64,000 nucleotides of DNA from Magnetococcales bacterium (GTDB lineage: Bacteria; Pseudomonadota; Magnetococcia; Magnetococcales; JADFWU01), in NCBI GenBank assembly GCA_015234045.1, contig JADFWU010000014.1, forward strand, positions 1-64,000. Reading direction: 5' to 3'. A program made the translations under genes and the position numbers. The notes under the pieces were generated by a model, which had not been told where the DNA came from, ran no database searches, and worked only from the letters and a program-made list of their open reading frames with translations. Of this stretch, positions 28,041-36,703 are shown one piece after another (position 1 is the first letter of the stretch; each line of letters opens with the position of its first letter).

Positions 28041-28823
28041 GTGTTGCCTCAACGTATTCAGCCTGCGGCTCTGAGGCTTTGGTGTCGCTGTTTGAATTTG
28101 ATGTTTCCGCCGGTGTGTCCATTTTGTGATGCTCAAGTGGCGCAAAACGGGCGGCTTTGTGAAGTCTGTCGTTCAGCGTTACCCAAACAGCCGGATCACT
28201 ATTGTCTGCGTTGTGGACAACGGGCTTACGGTGGCCCTGATGGTTGTTTGCGCTGTCTCAATAAAGCCCATGCACCGAATCGGTTTGTGGTCGGGTATCT
28301 CTATCAGTCACCGCTCAGAGAGCAGATACACCGGTTTAAATATCGTGATACACCCGAATTGTCAAAACAGCTGGGCGCACTGGGTTGGACGCGGATGGCC
28401 AGTCAGTTACGCAGCATACCGTTGGATATCGTTGTGCCGTTGCCTTTGCATAATACCAAGTTGATTCAAAGACGTTTCAATCAGTCAGCGCTGTTGGCGG
28501 GGTGTTGGGCGAAAAATCTGAAAATACCGATGGTGACAAATGGCCTCCAACGGTTCAAAATGACACAGTCACAGGCCAGTCTGACTGCCCGGCAGCGACG
28601 TGACAATGTGCGCGGCGCTTTTCGGGCCGATTCAAAACAGGTGAGTCAACGTCGTATTCTATTGGTTGATGATGTGATGACTACCGGTGCTACCGCGCTT
28701 GCAGCGGTGCAGGCATTGAAGCGGGCTGGTGCTTGTTCGGTCACTATTGCCTGTTTAGCGTTAGCTATTCCAGATCGTGCGGATGATGCTGTTCAAGGAG
28801 GAAAACACCATGCCAAACATTGA
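28041..28823 (+). CDS. comF: ComF family phosphoribosyltransferase-like protein
   Basis: A 260-residue protein with an N-terminal double zinc-finger (CPFC, CEVC, CLRCG, CLRC; about 30-80) and a phosphoribosyltransferase fold whose PRPP loop is ILLVDDVMTTGATA (about 212-225). ComF proteins take part in DNA uptake during transformation in several bacteria, in an energy or handling step that is poorly defined; many genomes carry them without known competence. The start is a GTG with AGGAG eight bases upstream. Its 3' end overlaps grxC by 14 bases. Confidence 0.87.
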   Translation: MLPQRIQPAALRLWCRCLNLMFPPVCPFCDAQVAQNGRLCEVCRSALPKQPDHYCLRCGQRAYGGPDGCLRCLNKAHAPNRFVVGYLYQSPLREQIHRFKYRDTPELSKQLGALGWTRMASQLRSIPLDIVVPLPLHNTKLIQRRFNQSALLAGCWAKNLKIPMVTNGLQRFKMTQSQASLTARQRRDNVRGAFRADSKQVSQRRILLVDDVMTTGATALAAVQALKRAGACSVTIACLALAIPDRADDAVQGGKHHAKH

Positions 28824-29067
28824 TATCTATTCCACAACTGTCTGTCCTTTCTGTGTTCGCGCCAAGATGTTATTGGATAAGAAAGGGGCCAGCTATACTG
28901 AAATTAACCTGAATAAGGAACCAGACCGTCGGGATGAGATGCTCACCCGCTCAGGTGGTCGCCGTACGGTGCCTCAGATATTCATCGGTGATGTCCATGT
29001 GGGCGGTTGCGATGATCTCTATGAGCTGGAGTTTGACGGAAAATTGGAACCTATGTTGGCGGATTAG
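28810..29067 (+). CDS. grxC: Glutaredoxin 3
   Basis: Dithiol glutaredoxin of 85 residues that reduces disulfides with glutathione. The active site is CPFC (C12 and C15), slightly different from the common CPYC. RRTVPQIFIGDVHVGGCDDLYEL is the cis-proline and glutathione-binding region. A strong ribosome site (AAGGAGG) lies seven bases before the ATG at 28810; the longer frame beginning at 28777 is inside comF. The next gene, a Nit1-type amidase, also deals with glutathione chemistry, and the pair is a common proteobacterial neighbourhood. Confidence 0.93.
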   Translation: MPNIDIYSTTVCPFCVRAKMLLDKKGASYTEINLNKEPDRRDEMLTRSGGRRTVPQIFIGDVHVGGCDDLYELEFDGKLEPMLAD

Positions 29068-29073
29068 CCCAAA

Positions 29074-29898
29074 ATGGCTTTTCGAACAGGTGTGATACAG
29101 CTCAATTCTGGAGCGGACCGGCAGAAGAATCTCACGGATGCCGCCTTGTTGATGCAGCAAGCCGTTGAACGTGGCGCTCAGATGCTGGTTTTGCCAGAGA
29201 ACTTCTCGTTCCAAGGGCAGAGTGAGGCAGATAAACGTCATCATGCTGAGACGCTGGAGGATAGTCCAAGTCTCGACTTTTTGCGTGATTTTTCCAGTCA
29301 GCAGGGGGTGTGGATTGTAGGTGGTTCCATTCCGCTGGTTGCTGATGATGCCCATCTGGTCACCAATAGCTGTTTCGTTGTTGATAACCAGGGCGCGATT
29401 CAGGGTCGATACGACAAGATCCATCTGTTTGATGTCAATTTGGGCGGTCGTCCTTTTCGTGAGTCTTCGGTAATTCAGCCCGGCAATCAGGTAGTGGTGG
29501 TGGATACGCCTTGGGGAAAATTAGGGCTGACCATCTGTTATGATTTGCGTTTTCCCGAGCTGTTTCGTGCGCTGGTTGATGCTGGTGCCCAGATGATTGC
29601 CGTGCCAGCGGCGTTTACACTGAATACTGGGCGAGACCATTGGGAATTGCTGTTGCGTGCCAGAGCTGTGGAAAACCTGGCTTGGGTTTTCGCATCCGAT
29701 CAATGGGGAAAACATCCTGGAGGACGCAGTACCTACGGCCACTCCATGGTCGTTGAGCCTTGGGGAACCGTGGTCGGACGCTGTTCGGATGGGGTTGGGA
29801 TAACCGTGGTGGATGTGGATCTGGGCGTTTGTGAGGTCAGTAGAAAGAAAATTCCCTGTCTGGATCATCGGGTTGGATTTTTGTCAGGTAAGCAATAA
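29074..29898 (+). CDS. Carbon-nitrogen hydrolase, Nit1-type (deaminated glutathione amidase)
   Basis: Nitrilase-superfamily protein of 274 residues with the Glu-Lys-Cys triad: E42 in LVLPENFSFQ, K115 in GRYDKIHLFD and C155 in LTICYDLRFPELFR. The FDV and GGRPFRES stretch and the adjacency to grxC fit the Nit1 branch, which repairs deaminated glutathione formed by transaminase side reactions. The start codon is six bases past the grxC stop, so the two are co-transcribed. The exact substrate is inferred from the family. Confidence 0.87.
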   Translation: MAFRTGVIQLNSGADRQKNLTDAALLMQQAVERGAQMLVLPENFSFQGQSEADKRHHAETLEDSPSLDFLRDFSSQQGVWIVGGSIPLVADDAHLVTNSCFVVDNQGAIQGRYDKIHLFDVNLGGRPFRESSVIQPGNQVVVVDTPWGKLGLTICYDLRFPELFRALVDAGAQMIAVPAAFTLNTGRDHWELLLRARAVENLAWVFASDQWGKHPGGRSTYGHSMVVEPWGTVVGRCSDGVGITVVDVDLGVCEVSRKKIPCLDHRVGFLSGKQ

Positions 29899-29912
29899 GG
29901 TTTGCAGTGTGG

Positions 29913-30746
29913 TTAGGGCCAGTATTTAAGGATGGCAATAATAGTGCCGCTGCTCGCAATTGTGAGACCGAAAGACCAAATCATAAAGCGGTCGATACGC
30001 CTGTTTAGCTCGAAAAAGCGTTTATCCATAGCAGCTTGAGTGCTTTCAAAGCGCTTATCCATAGCAACCAGGCTACTTTCAAAGCGCTTATCTACTTGGT
30101 TAAAGCGCTTATCCATAGCAACCAGGCCACTTTCAAAGCGCTTATCTACTTGGTCAAAGCGCTTATCCATAGCAACCAGGCTACTTTCAAAGCGCTTATC
30201 TACTTGGTCAAAGCGCTTATCCATGGCAGCTTGAATGCTTTTAAAGCGCTGATCCATGGTCGCTAGAGTGCTTTCAAAGCGCTTGTCCATAGCAACTTGG
30301 TTGCTTTCAAAGCGTTTATCTACTTGGTCAAAGCGCTTATCCACAGCAACCTGGTTGCTTTCAGAGGATTTGTCCACTTTGTCAAAGCGCTGATCCATAG
30401 CAATCTGGTTGCTTTCAGAGGATTTGTCCACTTTGTCAAAGCGCTGATCCATAGCAACCTGGTTGCTTTCAAAGCGCTTGTTTATATCTTTTTGCAAGAG
30501 CTCAAGACGTTTTTCTGTCTGTCCAATATGCTTTTCTGTTTGTTCAATACGTCTCTCAACCAGCGCAAAGCCCTGCTGCATCAACTCTCGGTGATGCTTC
30601 ATCTCGATCTCGACTTGGACGATGCGTTCGCGGATTTCTAAGGCGTAGATGTCTCGTGAAGACGCAACGGTCGTTTCCCCGAAGAGTTCTCCACGGTGAT
30701 TTTTGATGGTTTCAATAATCAGTTGTTCAATCTCAACACGTTCCAT
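29913..30746 (-). CDS. Repeat-built coiled-coil protein with C-terminal membrane anchor
   Basis: A 277-residue protein of unknown role. After an ~85-residue N-terminal region comes a long array of units such as MDKRFDQVDKRFESSLVA (18 residues), mixed with 11-residue units such as MDKRFESTQAA. Lengths of 11 and 18 (7+11) are those of hendecad/heptad coiled coils, so the array should form one continuous rod. A single hydrophobic helix near the end (FMIWSFGLTIASSGTIIAI) would anchor it. It resembles the DUF1640-type coiled-coil proteins; this is a weak match by eye. The DNA repeat (about 30010-30480) is nearly identical between units, so copy number can vary. Confidence 0.7.
   Translation of the reverse strand: MERVEIEQLIIETIKNHRGELFGETTVASSRDIYALEIRERIVQVEIEMKHHRELMQQGFALVERRIEQTEKHIGQTEKRLELLQKDINKRFESNQVAMDQRFDKVDKSSESNQIAMDQRFDKVDKSSESNQVAVDKRFDQVDKRFESNQVAMDKRFESTLATMDQRFKSIQAAMDKRFDQVDKRFESSLVAMDKRFDQVDKRFESGLVAMDKRFNQVDKRFESSLVAMDKRFESTQAAMDKRFFELNRRIDRFMIWSFGLTIASSGTIIAILKYWP
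30010..30480. repeat. Coding tandem repeat array (54-bp and 33-bp units)
   Basis: The plus strand repeats phrases such as CTTTCAAAGCGCTTATC and CCATAGCAACCAGG about every 54 bases, interrupted by shorter 33-base units. It lies wholly inside the coiled-coil gene. All unit lengths are multiples of three, so gain or loss of units keeps the frame. Confidence 0.85.
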
Positions 30747-30814
30747 AAGAATCCGCTTTCGAGGTCCTTCAATGACTGGACTAAACGCGCATGTATAATC
30801 CCGACACTACTATC

Positions 30815-32116
30815 CTACCTCTTTCGGCGTTGAAAAGCAGCTAGAAAGAAGCCATCCGTACCATGGCGGTCCGGTGTCAAGGTTAGCCAGGGGGTGTTGC
30901 TGTCCTGTTCGGGAAGGGGGATGCCTTGGGCGTTTAGGGCAGCGTGAACGGGGATGGGGTTGAACGCACTGTTTTCGTTTAGGAATGACTCCACGGTGTC
31001 ACGGTTTTCCCGTTCAAACAGGGAGCATGTGACATAGACTAAACGGCCATTGGGACGCACCAGTCGGGAGCCGGCTGAGAGTAGGGCGCATTGACGTTGG
31101 TGGAAGGCTTCCACCTTTTCCGGTGTGATGGACCATTTCAGTGCCGGATCACGCCTCAGTGTGCCTGAACCGCTGCACGGAGCATCTACCAGAACCCGGT
31201 CTGCTTTGTTGGTGAATTGTCTCAGTTTTGTATCCCCTTCGTGGCGGATAGATTGGCATTTGATGATGCGTGTGCCTGAGGCGCGAAAGCGAGGTTGGGC
31301 CTGTTTGAGGCGTTTTGGGTCATTGTCCAAGGCGAGAAGTTTTCCACGACCTGCCATCAATGCGGCGATATGTAGGCTTTTTCCGCCCGCACCTGCACAG
31401 AAATCCACTACAAATTCATTTGGTTTAGGATCAAGAAGTCGGGATGCCAGTTGGCTTCCCTGGTCCTGAATAGCGGCAAGTCCGTCTCGGATGATTTTAT
31501 CCAATACCGGATGGCGCACGCGCTCCAGGATCAGTGCATCTTGTGACACCGTACCATTTGTGACAGCAAGTCCGGCTTCTTGCAGGCGTTGGGCGACATG
31601 TTGGCGCGTGGTGCGTAGCGTGTTGACACGCAGGGTTGTTGGTGCGTTTTCCAGCAGGGCGCGAGCAAGGTGGGTGGTGCGCTCTTCGGACCATTGTTGA
31701 CACCATCTCTGCCAGATCCACTCGGGAATTGAGTGGCGGCACGGCGCGGATAACGTTTTTTCAGCGTGTTGCCACTGTTGATCCCAGATTTCCGGGGATT
31801 GAGTGTTCCAAACCGGATGTTGGGCATCAAACAGTGCCAGTACATCGGTAAGCGGATACGCACTGACCACGCGTAAGGCGGACAGAATGAGCGCTTCGGC
31901 AGGGTGTGTTTTTATGCCGGTTGGAGCCAGTTGTGTAAGACGACATCGGTGGCGAACAATGGCAAACAGGGTGTTGGAGAGAAAACGGCGATCTCGTCCA
32001 CCCAGTTCCGGGTGGTTACGGGTCAGTTTGTTCAGCGCGTGGGCAGGTTTTATGGTGTCGCTTTTCTCAATAAGACCAACCAATTGGTTGAGTAGAAGAG
32101 GTGGAATCCGCATCAT
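30815..32116 (-). CDS. rsmB: RsmB-like rRNA (cytosine-5) methyltransferase
   Basis: Nol1/Nop2/Sun-family enzyme of 433 residues, likely acting on 16S rRNA. An N-terminal NusB-like RNA-binding segment precedes the methyltransferase. The SAM site is VVDFCAGAGGKSLHIA, and the two cysteines of the m5C mechanism lie in VDAPCSGSGTLRRDP and VYVTCSLFERENRD. The C-terminal HGTDGFFLAAFQRR is the usual family ending. Its start overlaps the stop of the AI-2E family permease gene by four bases. The exact target cytosine (C967 for E. coli RsmB) is assumed from the family. Confidence 0.85.
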   Translation of the reverse strand: MMRIPPLLLNQLVGLIEKSDTIKPAHALNKLTRNHPELGGRDRRFLSNTLFAIVRHRCRLTQLAPTGIKTHPAEALILSALRVVSAYPLTDVLALFDAQHPVWNTQSPEIWDQQWQHAEKTLSAPCRHSIPEWIWQRWCQQWSEERTTHLARALLENAPTTLRVNTLRTTRQHVAQRLQEAGLAVTNGTVSQDALILERVRHPVLDKIIRDGLAAIQDQGSQLASRLLDPKPNEFVVDFCAGAGGKSLHIAALMAGRGKLLALDNDPKRLKQAQPRFRASGTRIIKCQSIRHEGDTKLRQFTNKADRVLVDAPCSGSGTLRRDPALKWSITPEKVEAFHQRQCALLSAGSRLVRPNGRLVYVTCSLFERENRDTVESFLNENSAFNPIPVHAALNAQGIPLPEQDSNTPWLTLTPDRHGTDGFFLAAFQRRKR

Positions 32117-33183
32117 GATACGGATTCAGAACCAACCGGTTCTTCAGGCAGAATGGCTTCAAAGATACTTTTGATCAACACGGCTAACGGTACGGCAAAG
32201 AAGACACCAAGAATGCCCCAAATCGTCCCAAACATAAGAATGGCCAACATAATCATGGTGGGGTGGACCTTGACGGTCTCGCCCAGGATAAGCGGGGTTA
32301 GCACGCTGCCATCGATCATATTGATCACGCCCCAGGCGATAATGGGTTTGGCGGCTTCAAAAGTGAAACCCCATTGGAAGATACACAGGATAACAACCGG
32401 CAATGCAACGGTTGCGATGCCGAGAAAGGGGATCAGCACCGATAGCCCGGTGAGCAGGCTCAGCAGAAAAGCGTAACGGACACCCATGAAGGAGAATACC
32501 AAATAGGTCGCAACGGCCAGGATAAGCATTTCCCAGAATTTACCACGGATATAGCCGCCAACGCCTTTATCGGCATCGCTGAGTACTTTATTGAGCATGG
32601 CGCGATCTTTGGGCAGAAAGCGGTTTACGTTGTTCATTAAAGGGGCTTTATCCCAAAGGAAGAAAAAGACCAGAAAGGGCACCAAAACCAGATAGACCGC
32701 CAAAGAGAGCAGGCCGGGCAAACTTTTCAGAACGACAGAGACCGAGTTTGCGGCCATATCCTGAGAGCTTTCTACCAGGGTGATCATCATATCCTGAACA
32801 AGTTGTGGATTGATCACCCCTGAACTAACATCCACCAAGCGGTGGATCATGGCTTTGAGGGTTTCGATGATACTGGGAATTTCACCGGCCAGTCTGGTGA
32901 GTTGTTGCGCCAGAAGCGGCGTTAATACGAATAGAAGTACAATCAACATGATCAGAAACAGTCCAAACACCACCATGACCGAAATGGAGCGCGGGATTTT
33001 AAAGTTGATCAATCCGCGTACCATGCCTTCGAGAAGATAGGCCACCACCAGAGATGTGATGAACGGGGCCAGAGCATCGCCAAAAAAGACGATGACCAGC
33101 CCGGAAACGGTCAGTACCAGCGTCATGGTCATGAGCTGGTTATCCTGGAAGGGGGCTAGAAGTGTGGATAAGGGATTGCTCAT
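32113..33183 (-). CDS. AI-2E family transporter (PerM/YhhT-type permease)
   Basis: Inner-membrane protein of 356 residues with about eight hydrophobic segments. The late GVRYAFLLSLLTGLSVLIPFLGIATVALPVVI region and the following GSVLTPLILGETVKVHPTMIMLAILMFG segment are the family signature. Members include the AI-2 exporter TqsA and Na+/H+ antiporters, so substrate cannot be inferred. It overlaps rsmB at its 3' end and the transpeptidase stop at its 5' end, so the three genes form one transcription unit. Confidence 0.88.
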   Translation of the reverse strand: MSNPLSTLLAPFQDNQLMTMTLVLTVSGLVIVFFGDALAPFITSLVVAYLLEGMVRGLINFKIPRSISVMVVFGLFLIMLIVLLFVLTPLLAQQLTRLAGEIPSIIETLKAMIHRLVDVSSGVINPQLVQDMMITLVESSQDMAANSVSVVLKSLPGLLSLAVYLVLVPFLVFFFLWDKAPLMNNVNRFLPKDRAMLNKVLSDADKGVGGYIRGKFWEMLILAVATYLVFSFMGVRYAFLLSLLTGLSVLIPFLGIATVALPVVILCIFQWGFTFEAAKPIIAWGVINMIDGSVLTPLILGETVKVHPTMIMLAILMFGTIWGILGVFFAVPLAVLIKSIFEAILPEEPVGSESVS

Positions 33184-33752
33184 GATCTGTTTGACTCGGT
33201 GTTCTGTGTGGTGTTGTCTGTAGCCATGATCAGTACCATGGTGTCGATTCCAACACGATGAAATAGATTAATTATATGTGCATCTCGCATGCGAATACAG
33301 CCTGCGGAGACAGGTTGACCAAGTTGTTTGACATGGGGTGTGCCGTGGATGTAGATGTATCGATCAAAACTGTCTACACCACTACCTTGGTTAAGTGCTG
33401 GCTCAATGCCACTGAGTCGGAGTATGCGACTGGTGATGAAATCGCCGGTTTGGGTGGTGTTTTCCGGGATGATTTCATGGGTGGGTTGACGGCTTATGAA
33501 GCGTCGATGCAGCGGTTGCCCATCACCAATTTTATCACTGATGCGATGCAGTCCAACCGGAGTGCATCCGCTATTTTCCCGGCAACCGAAACCGTTAAGG
33601 GCGGTGGAAACAGGCCAGGATCCACGGCAACTGTTTTGTTCAAGGCAGTAAATCCGTTGTCGCTGCCCGAGGATGACCAGCGCTGTTTGCTGGTCATCCC
33701 AGCCGCCCGAGACCAGAGTCCGGGCGGCTTGGAATAACGCGTGATCAGTCAT
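33180..33752 (-). CDS. L,D-transpeptidase (YkuD domain)
   Basis: A 190-residue protein with the YkuD active site: H136 in YIYIHGTPH and the cysteine motif SAGCIRM (C152), 16 residues apart, which is the catalytic spacing. Such enzymes make 3-3 peptidoglycan cross-links or attach lipoproteins to peptides. No N-terminal signal peptide is visible (MTDHALFQAARTLVSGG is not hydrophobic), which is odd for a periplasmic enzyme; related short forms without a signal occur in proteobacteria. It overlaps both neighbours by a few bases. Confidence 0.8.
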   Translation of the reverse strand: MTDHALFQAARTLVSGGWDDQQTALVILGQRQRIYCLEQNSCRGSWPVSTALNGFGCRENSGCTPVGLHRISDKIGDGQPLHRRFISRQPTHEIIPENTTQTGDFITSRILRLSGIEPALNQGSGVDSFDRYIYIHGTPHVKQLGQPVSAGCIRMRDAHIINLFHRVGIDTMVLIMATDNTTQNTESNRS

Positions 33753-34509
33753 CGCCTCCCAAAAACCCCATAAGCTGAAGCAGGAAGATGAACAGGTTGA
33801 TGATGTTCAAATAGAGGGTCAACGCACCCACGGTGGGCGGAATCGCCCAGGGATTGTTGCGGAGTTGTTGGGTGTCAAACAGGATCAGTGCGGAGAAAAT
33901 CACCGAGCCCGCAGCGGACATGGCGAACATCAAGGCTGAAGATTGCAGAAACATGTTGACCACACCGCCAACCAGTACCGCGATGACACCGGCGAACAGG
34001 ATGCCGCCCCAGCGGCTGAAATCCTTTTTTGTAGTCATGGCATAGGCGCTTAGACCGAGGAATCCACCAGCAGTCATGAAGGCGGCTTGTCCCACAACGG
34101 CGGACATGCCTGCGTTAACGTACACGGCAATCAGTGGTCCCAAAGCGAAGCCGCTCAATCCAGTAAACAGAAACAGCGTAGCTGGATGAGGCACTTTCAT
34201 GGCGAGGAATACAGCGCCAAGCTGCATGAACATAAGGACAAAGGGATGTTCATGGGCAAATGATGCCTGCATGCCGACCCAGCCAGCAGCAACGGCGAGA
34301 AACAGGCTGGCACCCAATAGGACATATACCTGTTTCAGATAGGCGATGGCTTGTTCAGCGCTGAACGCAGGGGCAAAAGCTTGATCTGTTGGGTTTTGAA
34401 AGCCTTGAAGTCGTCCTGTAGATCGTTGAGCAGCGGCCTGTTGAGCAGCGGCCTGTTGGGCCGCTGCGGCAAACGGATTTTGATTGGGAGAGTTATCCTG
34501 TTGTCTCAT
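33745..34509 (-). CDS. Bax inhibitor-1/YccA family membrane protein
   Basis: A 254-residue protein with seven hydrophobic segments and the family's final helix region (IINLFIFLLQLMGFLGG). A Gln/Ala-rich stretch (about 14-30) precedes the first helix. Members act as pH-sensitive calcium leak channels or FtsH modulators; the function here is not known. It is the first gene of the four-gene set running down to rsmB. Confidence 0.87.
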   Translation of the reverse strand: MRQQDNSPNQNPFAAAAQQAAAQQAAAQRSTGRLQGFQNPTDQAFAPAFSAEQAIAYLKQVYVLLGASLFLAVAAGWVGMQASFAHEHPFVLMFMQLGAVFLAMKVPHPATLFLFTGLSGFALGPLIAVYVNAGMSAVVGQAAFMTAGGFLGLSAYAMTTKKDFSRWGGILFAGVIAVLVGGVVNMFLQSSALMFAMSAAGSVIFSALILFDTQQLRNNPWAIPPTVGALTLYLNIINLFIFLLQLMGFLGGDD

Positions 34510-34573
34510 GGTGTTTTTTCTCCTACATCTCGATATATAGTTCGAGTATCATTAACTCTGTATTGGGTTGAGT

Positions 34574-34604
34574 GAACAAAAGCCTCAGCCCTCCGCTTTT
34601 GTTC
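34574..34604. promoter_or_regulatory. Perfect inverted repeat, possible operator upstream of the TetR gene
   Basis: GAACAAAAGC (34574-34583) and GCTTTTGTTC (34595-34604) form a perfect 10-bp inverted repeat, 11 bases apart. The right half is then repeated directly (CTCCGCTTTTGT again about 34610-34621). It lies in the 376-base gap between the divergent Bax-inhibitor and TetR genes, where an autoregulatory TetR operator would be expected. Another short pair, GTGAC and GTCAC, lies near 34630-34655. Confidence 0.4.
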
Positions 34605-34885
34605 TCTGCCTCCGCTTTTGTCCTTTGGCTGTGACAGGCGTGAAAGCAGGTCACAGTAGGAGCATCCTGATCCGAGTCAATGGATGAGGACTGCGGTTGT
34701 TGCGAAGGGACGCGCAGGGCTTAAAGGGGGCATGAAGCACCCGACCTAACCACTATATAAGCACGAAATCTGATTTTTCAATAGATCAGACTTCCAAAAG
34801 CGCCTCTCTTACGCCATTTTGAGCAAACATGTTGGACAGTGCAATGTGTTTGAAAAGAATTTTTCTGAAAAGTTCCTGAAAAGTC

Positions 34886-35548
34886 ATGGCTGAGAAGAAA
34901 AAGAAGTCTAAAAAAAACACCAAAAACACACTGCGTAAAAAGAGAGGTCCTAAAACGGGCTATCGCGCTCTTGAGCGTAAGATTGATGTGCTCAAGGCGA
35001 TGATGACATTGCTGGAGCAGGGGAACGATCAAATTAAATTTGATGCGCTGGCCAAGGCGGTGGGGCTTTCTGTTCGGGAGTTGCGTTACTCCTTCGACAG
35101 TCGCAAATCAGTATTTCTTGCGTTGGTGGAATATATTGAAGACCATTTGATGAAACCCGTGACACAAGTTGGCTTGAGTGAGGATAATGGCCTGCTAAAG
35201 TTACGGCGTTTATTGGCGTATCATTTGCGTTTTTTGGCGGAGCATCCGGGGTTATGTCGGGTGTTTTTAGTAGATTCAGTGGTGCCCGATGTGGCGGCAG
35301 AGCGATTGCGGCTGATGTTGCGCAACTATGAACGTGATGTCGAGCAGATTGTAAAGGCAGCGCAAGCGCGTGGTGAGGTCTCTTCTGAGGTGCCGGCGGT
35401 ATCGGTGGCGCGGATGTTTGTGTCGATTCTACATTCCCGCGCACTCTGGATTGTTCATCATGATCATCGTGTGCCGCCCGCGCAGGAGTGGCATGGCTTG
35501 TGGGTGGTTTTCAGCCGTGCGTTGCAGTTTGGTGTTGCTGGTAGCTAG
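34886..35548 (+). CDS. TetR/AcrR family transcriptional regulator
   Basis: A 220-residue protein. It begins with a very basic tail (about 1-25, mostly lysine and arginine), followed by a TetR-type DNA-binding domain (about 33-80) with the helix-turn-helix FDALAKAVGLSVRELRYSFDSRKSVFLALVEYIEDH. The rest is the helical ligand and dimer domain. SVRELRYSF is a variant of the usual family turn. The ligand and targets are unknown; it may control the divergent Bax-inhibitor operon through the inverted repeat at 34574-34604. Confidence 0.8.
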   Translation: MAEKKKKSKKNTKNTLRKKRGPKTGYRALERKIDVLKAMMTLLEQGNDQIKFDALAKAVGLSVRELRYSFDSRKSVFLALVEYIEDHLMKPVTQVGLSEDNGLLKLRRLLAYHLRFLAEHPGLCRVFLVDSVVPDVAAERLRLMLRNYERDVEQIVKAAQARGEVSSEVPAVSVARMFVSILHSRALWIVHHDHRVPPAQEWHGLWVVFSRALQFGVAGS

Positions 35549-35665
35549 TCTGTTGCGGAACTGTTGTCGTCTTTGTTTTGTCATACTTGTGAAACAGTGG
35601 AAAATCCGGTAATCTGTCGGAAAAAATAAACTGTTATCCTCAGATATCAATGTGAGGCTTTAACC

Positions 35666-36538
35666 ATGTTTGAGGGTGTTTTATCAGCTCTGATCACCCC
35701 TTTTAAGGAAGATCGTCTGGATGTAGAGGCGCTTGAGCGCCTGATTGAGTTCCAGATTGATGGCGGTATTCATGGCATTGTTCCTTGTGGAACAACCGGT
35801 GAATCGGCCACGCTGACCCATGCTGAACATAAGGATGTGATTGGCCGCACCGTGGAGATCGTAAACGGGCGTGTGCCTGTGATCGCGGGAACCGGTTCCA
35901 ATTCGGTGGCTGAGTCTATTGAACTGACTCGGGCTGCCAAAGAGTTGGGAGCAGATGGTGCGTTGCTCATAACGCCATACTATAATAAGCCCACTCAGGA
36001 AGGCCTGTTTCAGCATTACCAGGCCGTATCGGCTGCGGTTGATATTCCTCTGGTGCTCTATAATGTCCCCGGTCGGACCGCTGTGGATATGCAGGCGCAT
36101 ACTGTGGCGCGACTTTGTGGTATCGACAATATCGTTGGTGTGAAGGAAGCGACTGCCAGTATGGAACGGGCCTCCGAGATCCGTATTCTGTGCGGTAAAG
36201 AGTTTGCTCTGATCTCTGGTGATGATGCGACGTTCCTGCCTTTTCTTTCGGTAGGTGGCACGGGTGTTATCTCCGTATCGGCCAATGTGGCACCGAAACA
36301 GATGGTTTCAATTTGGGATCACTGGCATGCCGGGCGTTTGGATGAGGCGCGGTTGGCTCACGAGACGCTGTTGGAATTGAATCAGCGTCTGTTTTGCGAA
36401 ACCAGTCCGATTCCGGTCAAATCCGTAGCCAGTTGGATGGGGCTGTGTGATGGTTCATTACGACTGCCTTTGACAACGCTTTCGGAAGAGCATTTTGAGC
36501 CGCTTCGTCGCACGGTGACACGGTTAGGGCTTTTATGA
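35666..36538 (+). CDS. dapA: 4-hydroxy-tetrahydrodipicolinate synthase
   Basis: Class I aldolase of 290 residues that condenses pyruvate with aspartate semialdehyde, the first step of the lysine and diaminopimelate branch. The Schiff-base lysine is K160 in GVKEAT. The proton-relay residues are T43/T44 (CGTTGES), Y132 (LYNVPGRT) and the tyrosine of PYYNKPTQEG. Length and order are standard. A GAGG ribosome site precedes the ATG. Confidence 0.96.
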   Translation: MFEGVLSALITPFKEDRLDVEALERLIEFQIDGGIHGIVPCGTTGESATLTHAEHKDVIGRTVEIVNGRVPVIAGTGSNSVAESIELTRAAKELGADGALLITPYYNKPTQEGLFQHYQAVSAAVDIPLVLYNVPGRTAVDMQAHTVARLCGIDNIVGVKEATASMERASEIRILCGKEFALISGDDATFLPFLSVGGTGVISVSANVAPKQMVSIWDHWHAGRLDEARLAHETLLELNQRLFCETSPIPVKSVASWMGLCDGSLRLPLTTLSEEHFEPLRRTVTRLGLL

Positions 36539-36703
36539 TCCACTTGATCACAGAAATCTGATATGATTCTGTGTGAGCGTTGTATCATGAGAAAATGATT
36601 GGGACGGTGGAAGCGCTTTTTCCACTTGGATGATGTTTAGGTGCATACTGTATCTTTTTGGACGAAATCGTCTATATTTTCTTCTGCATAGGAGACACTT
36701 TCA

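Noticed and set aside
30036-30641. Plus-strand ORFs with KALIHSNQATF-type repeats
   Set aside because: Shadows of the coiled-coil repeat array; the minus frame has a membrane anchor and normal N-terminus.
33276-33737. A 153-residue plus-strand ORF opposite the L,D-transpeptidase
   Set aside because: The minus strand carries the YkuD His and Cys motifs and tight operon overlaps on both sides.
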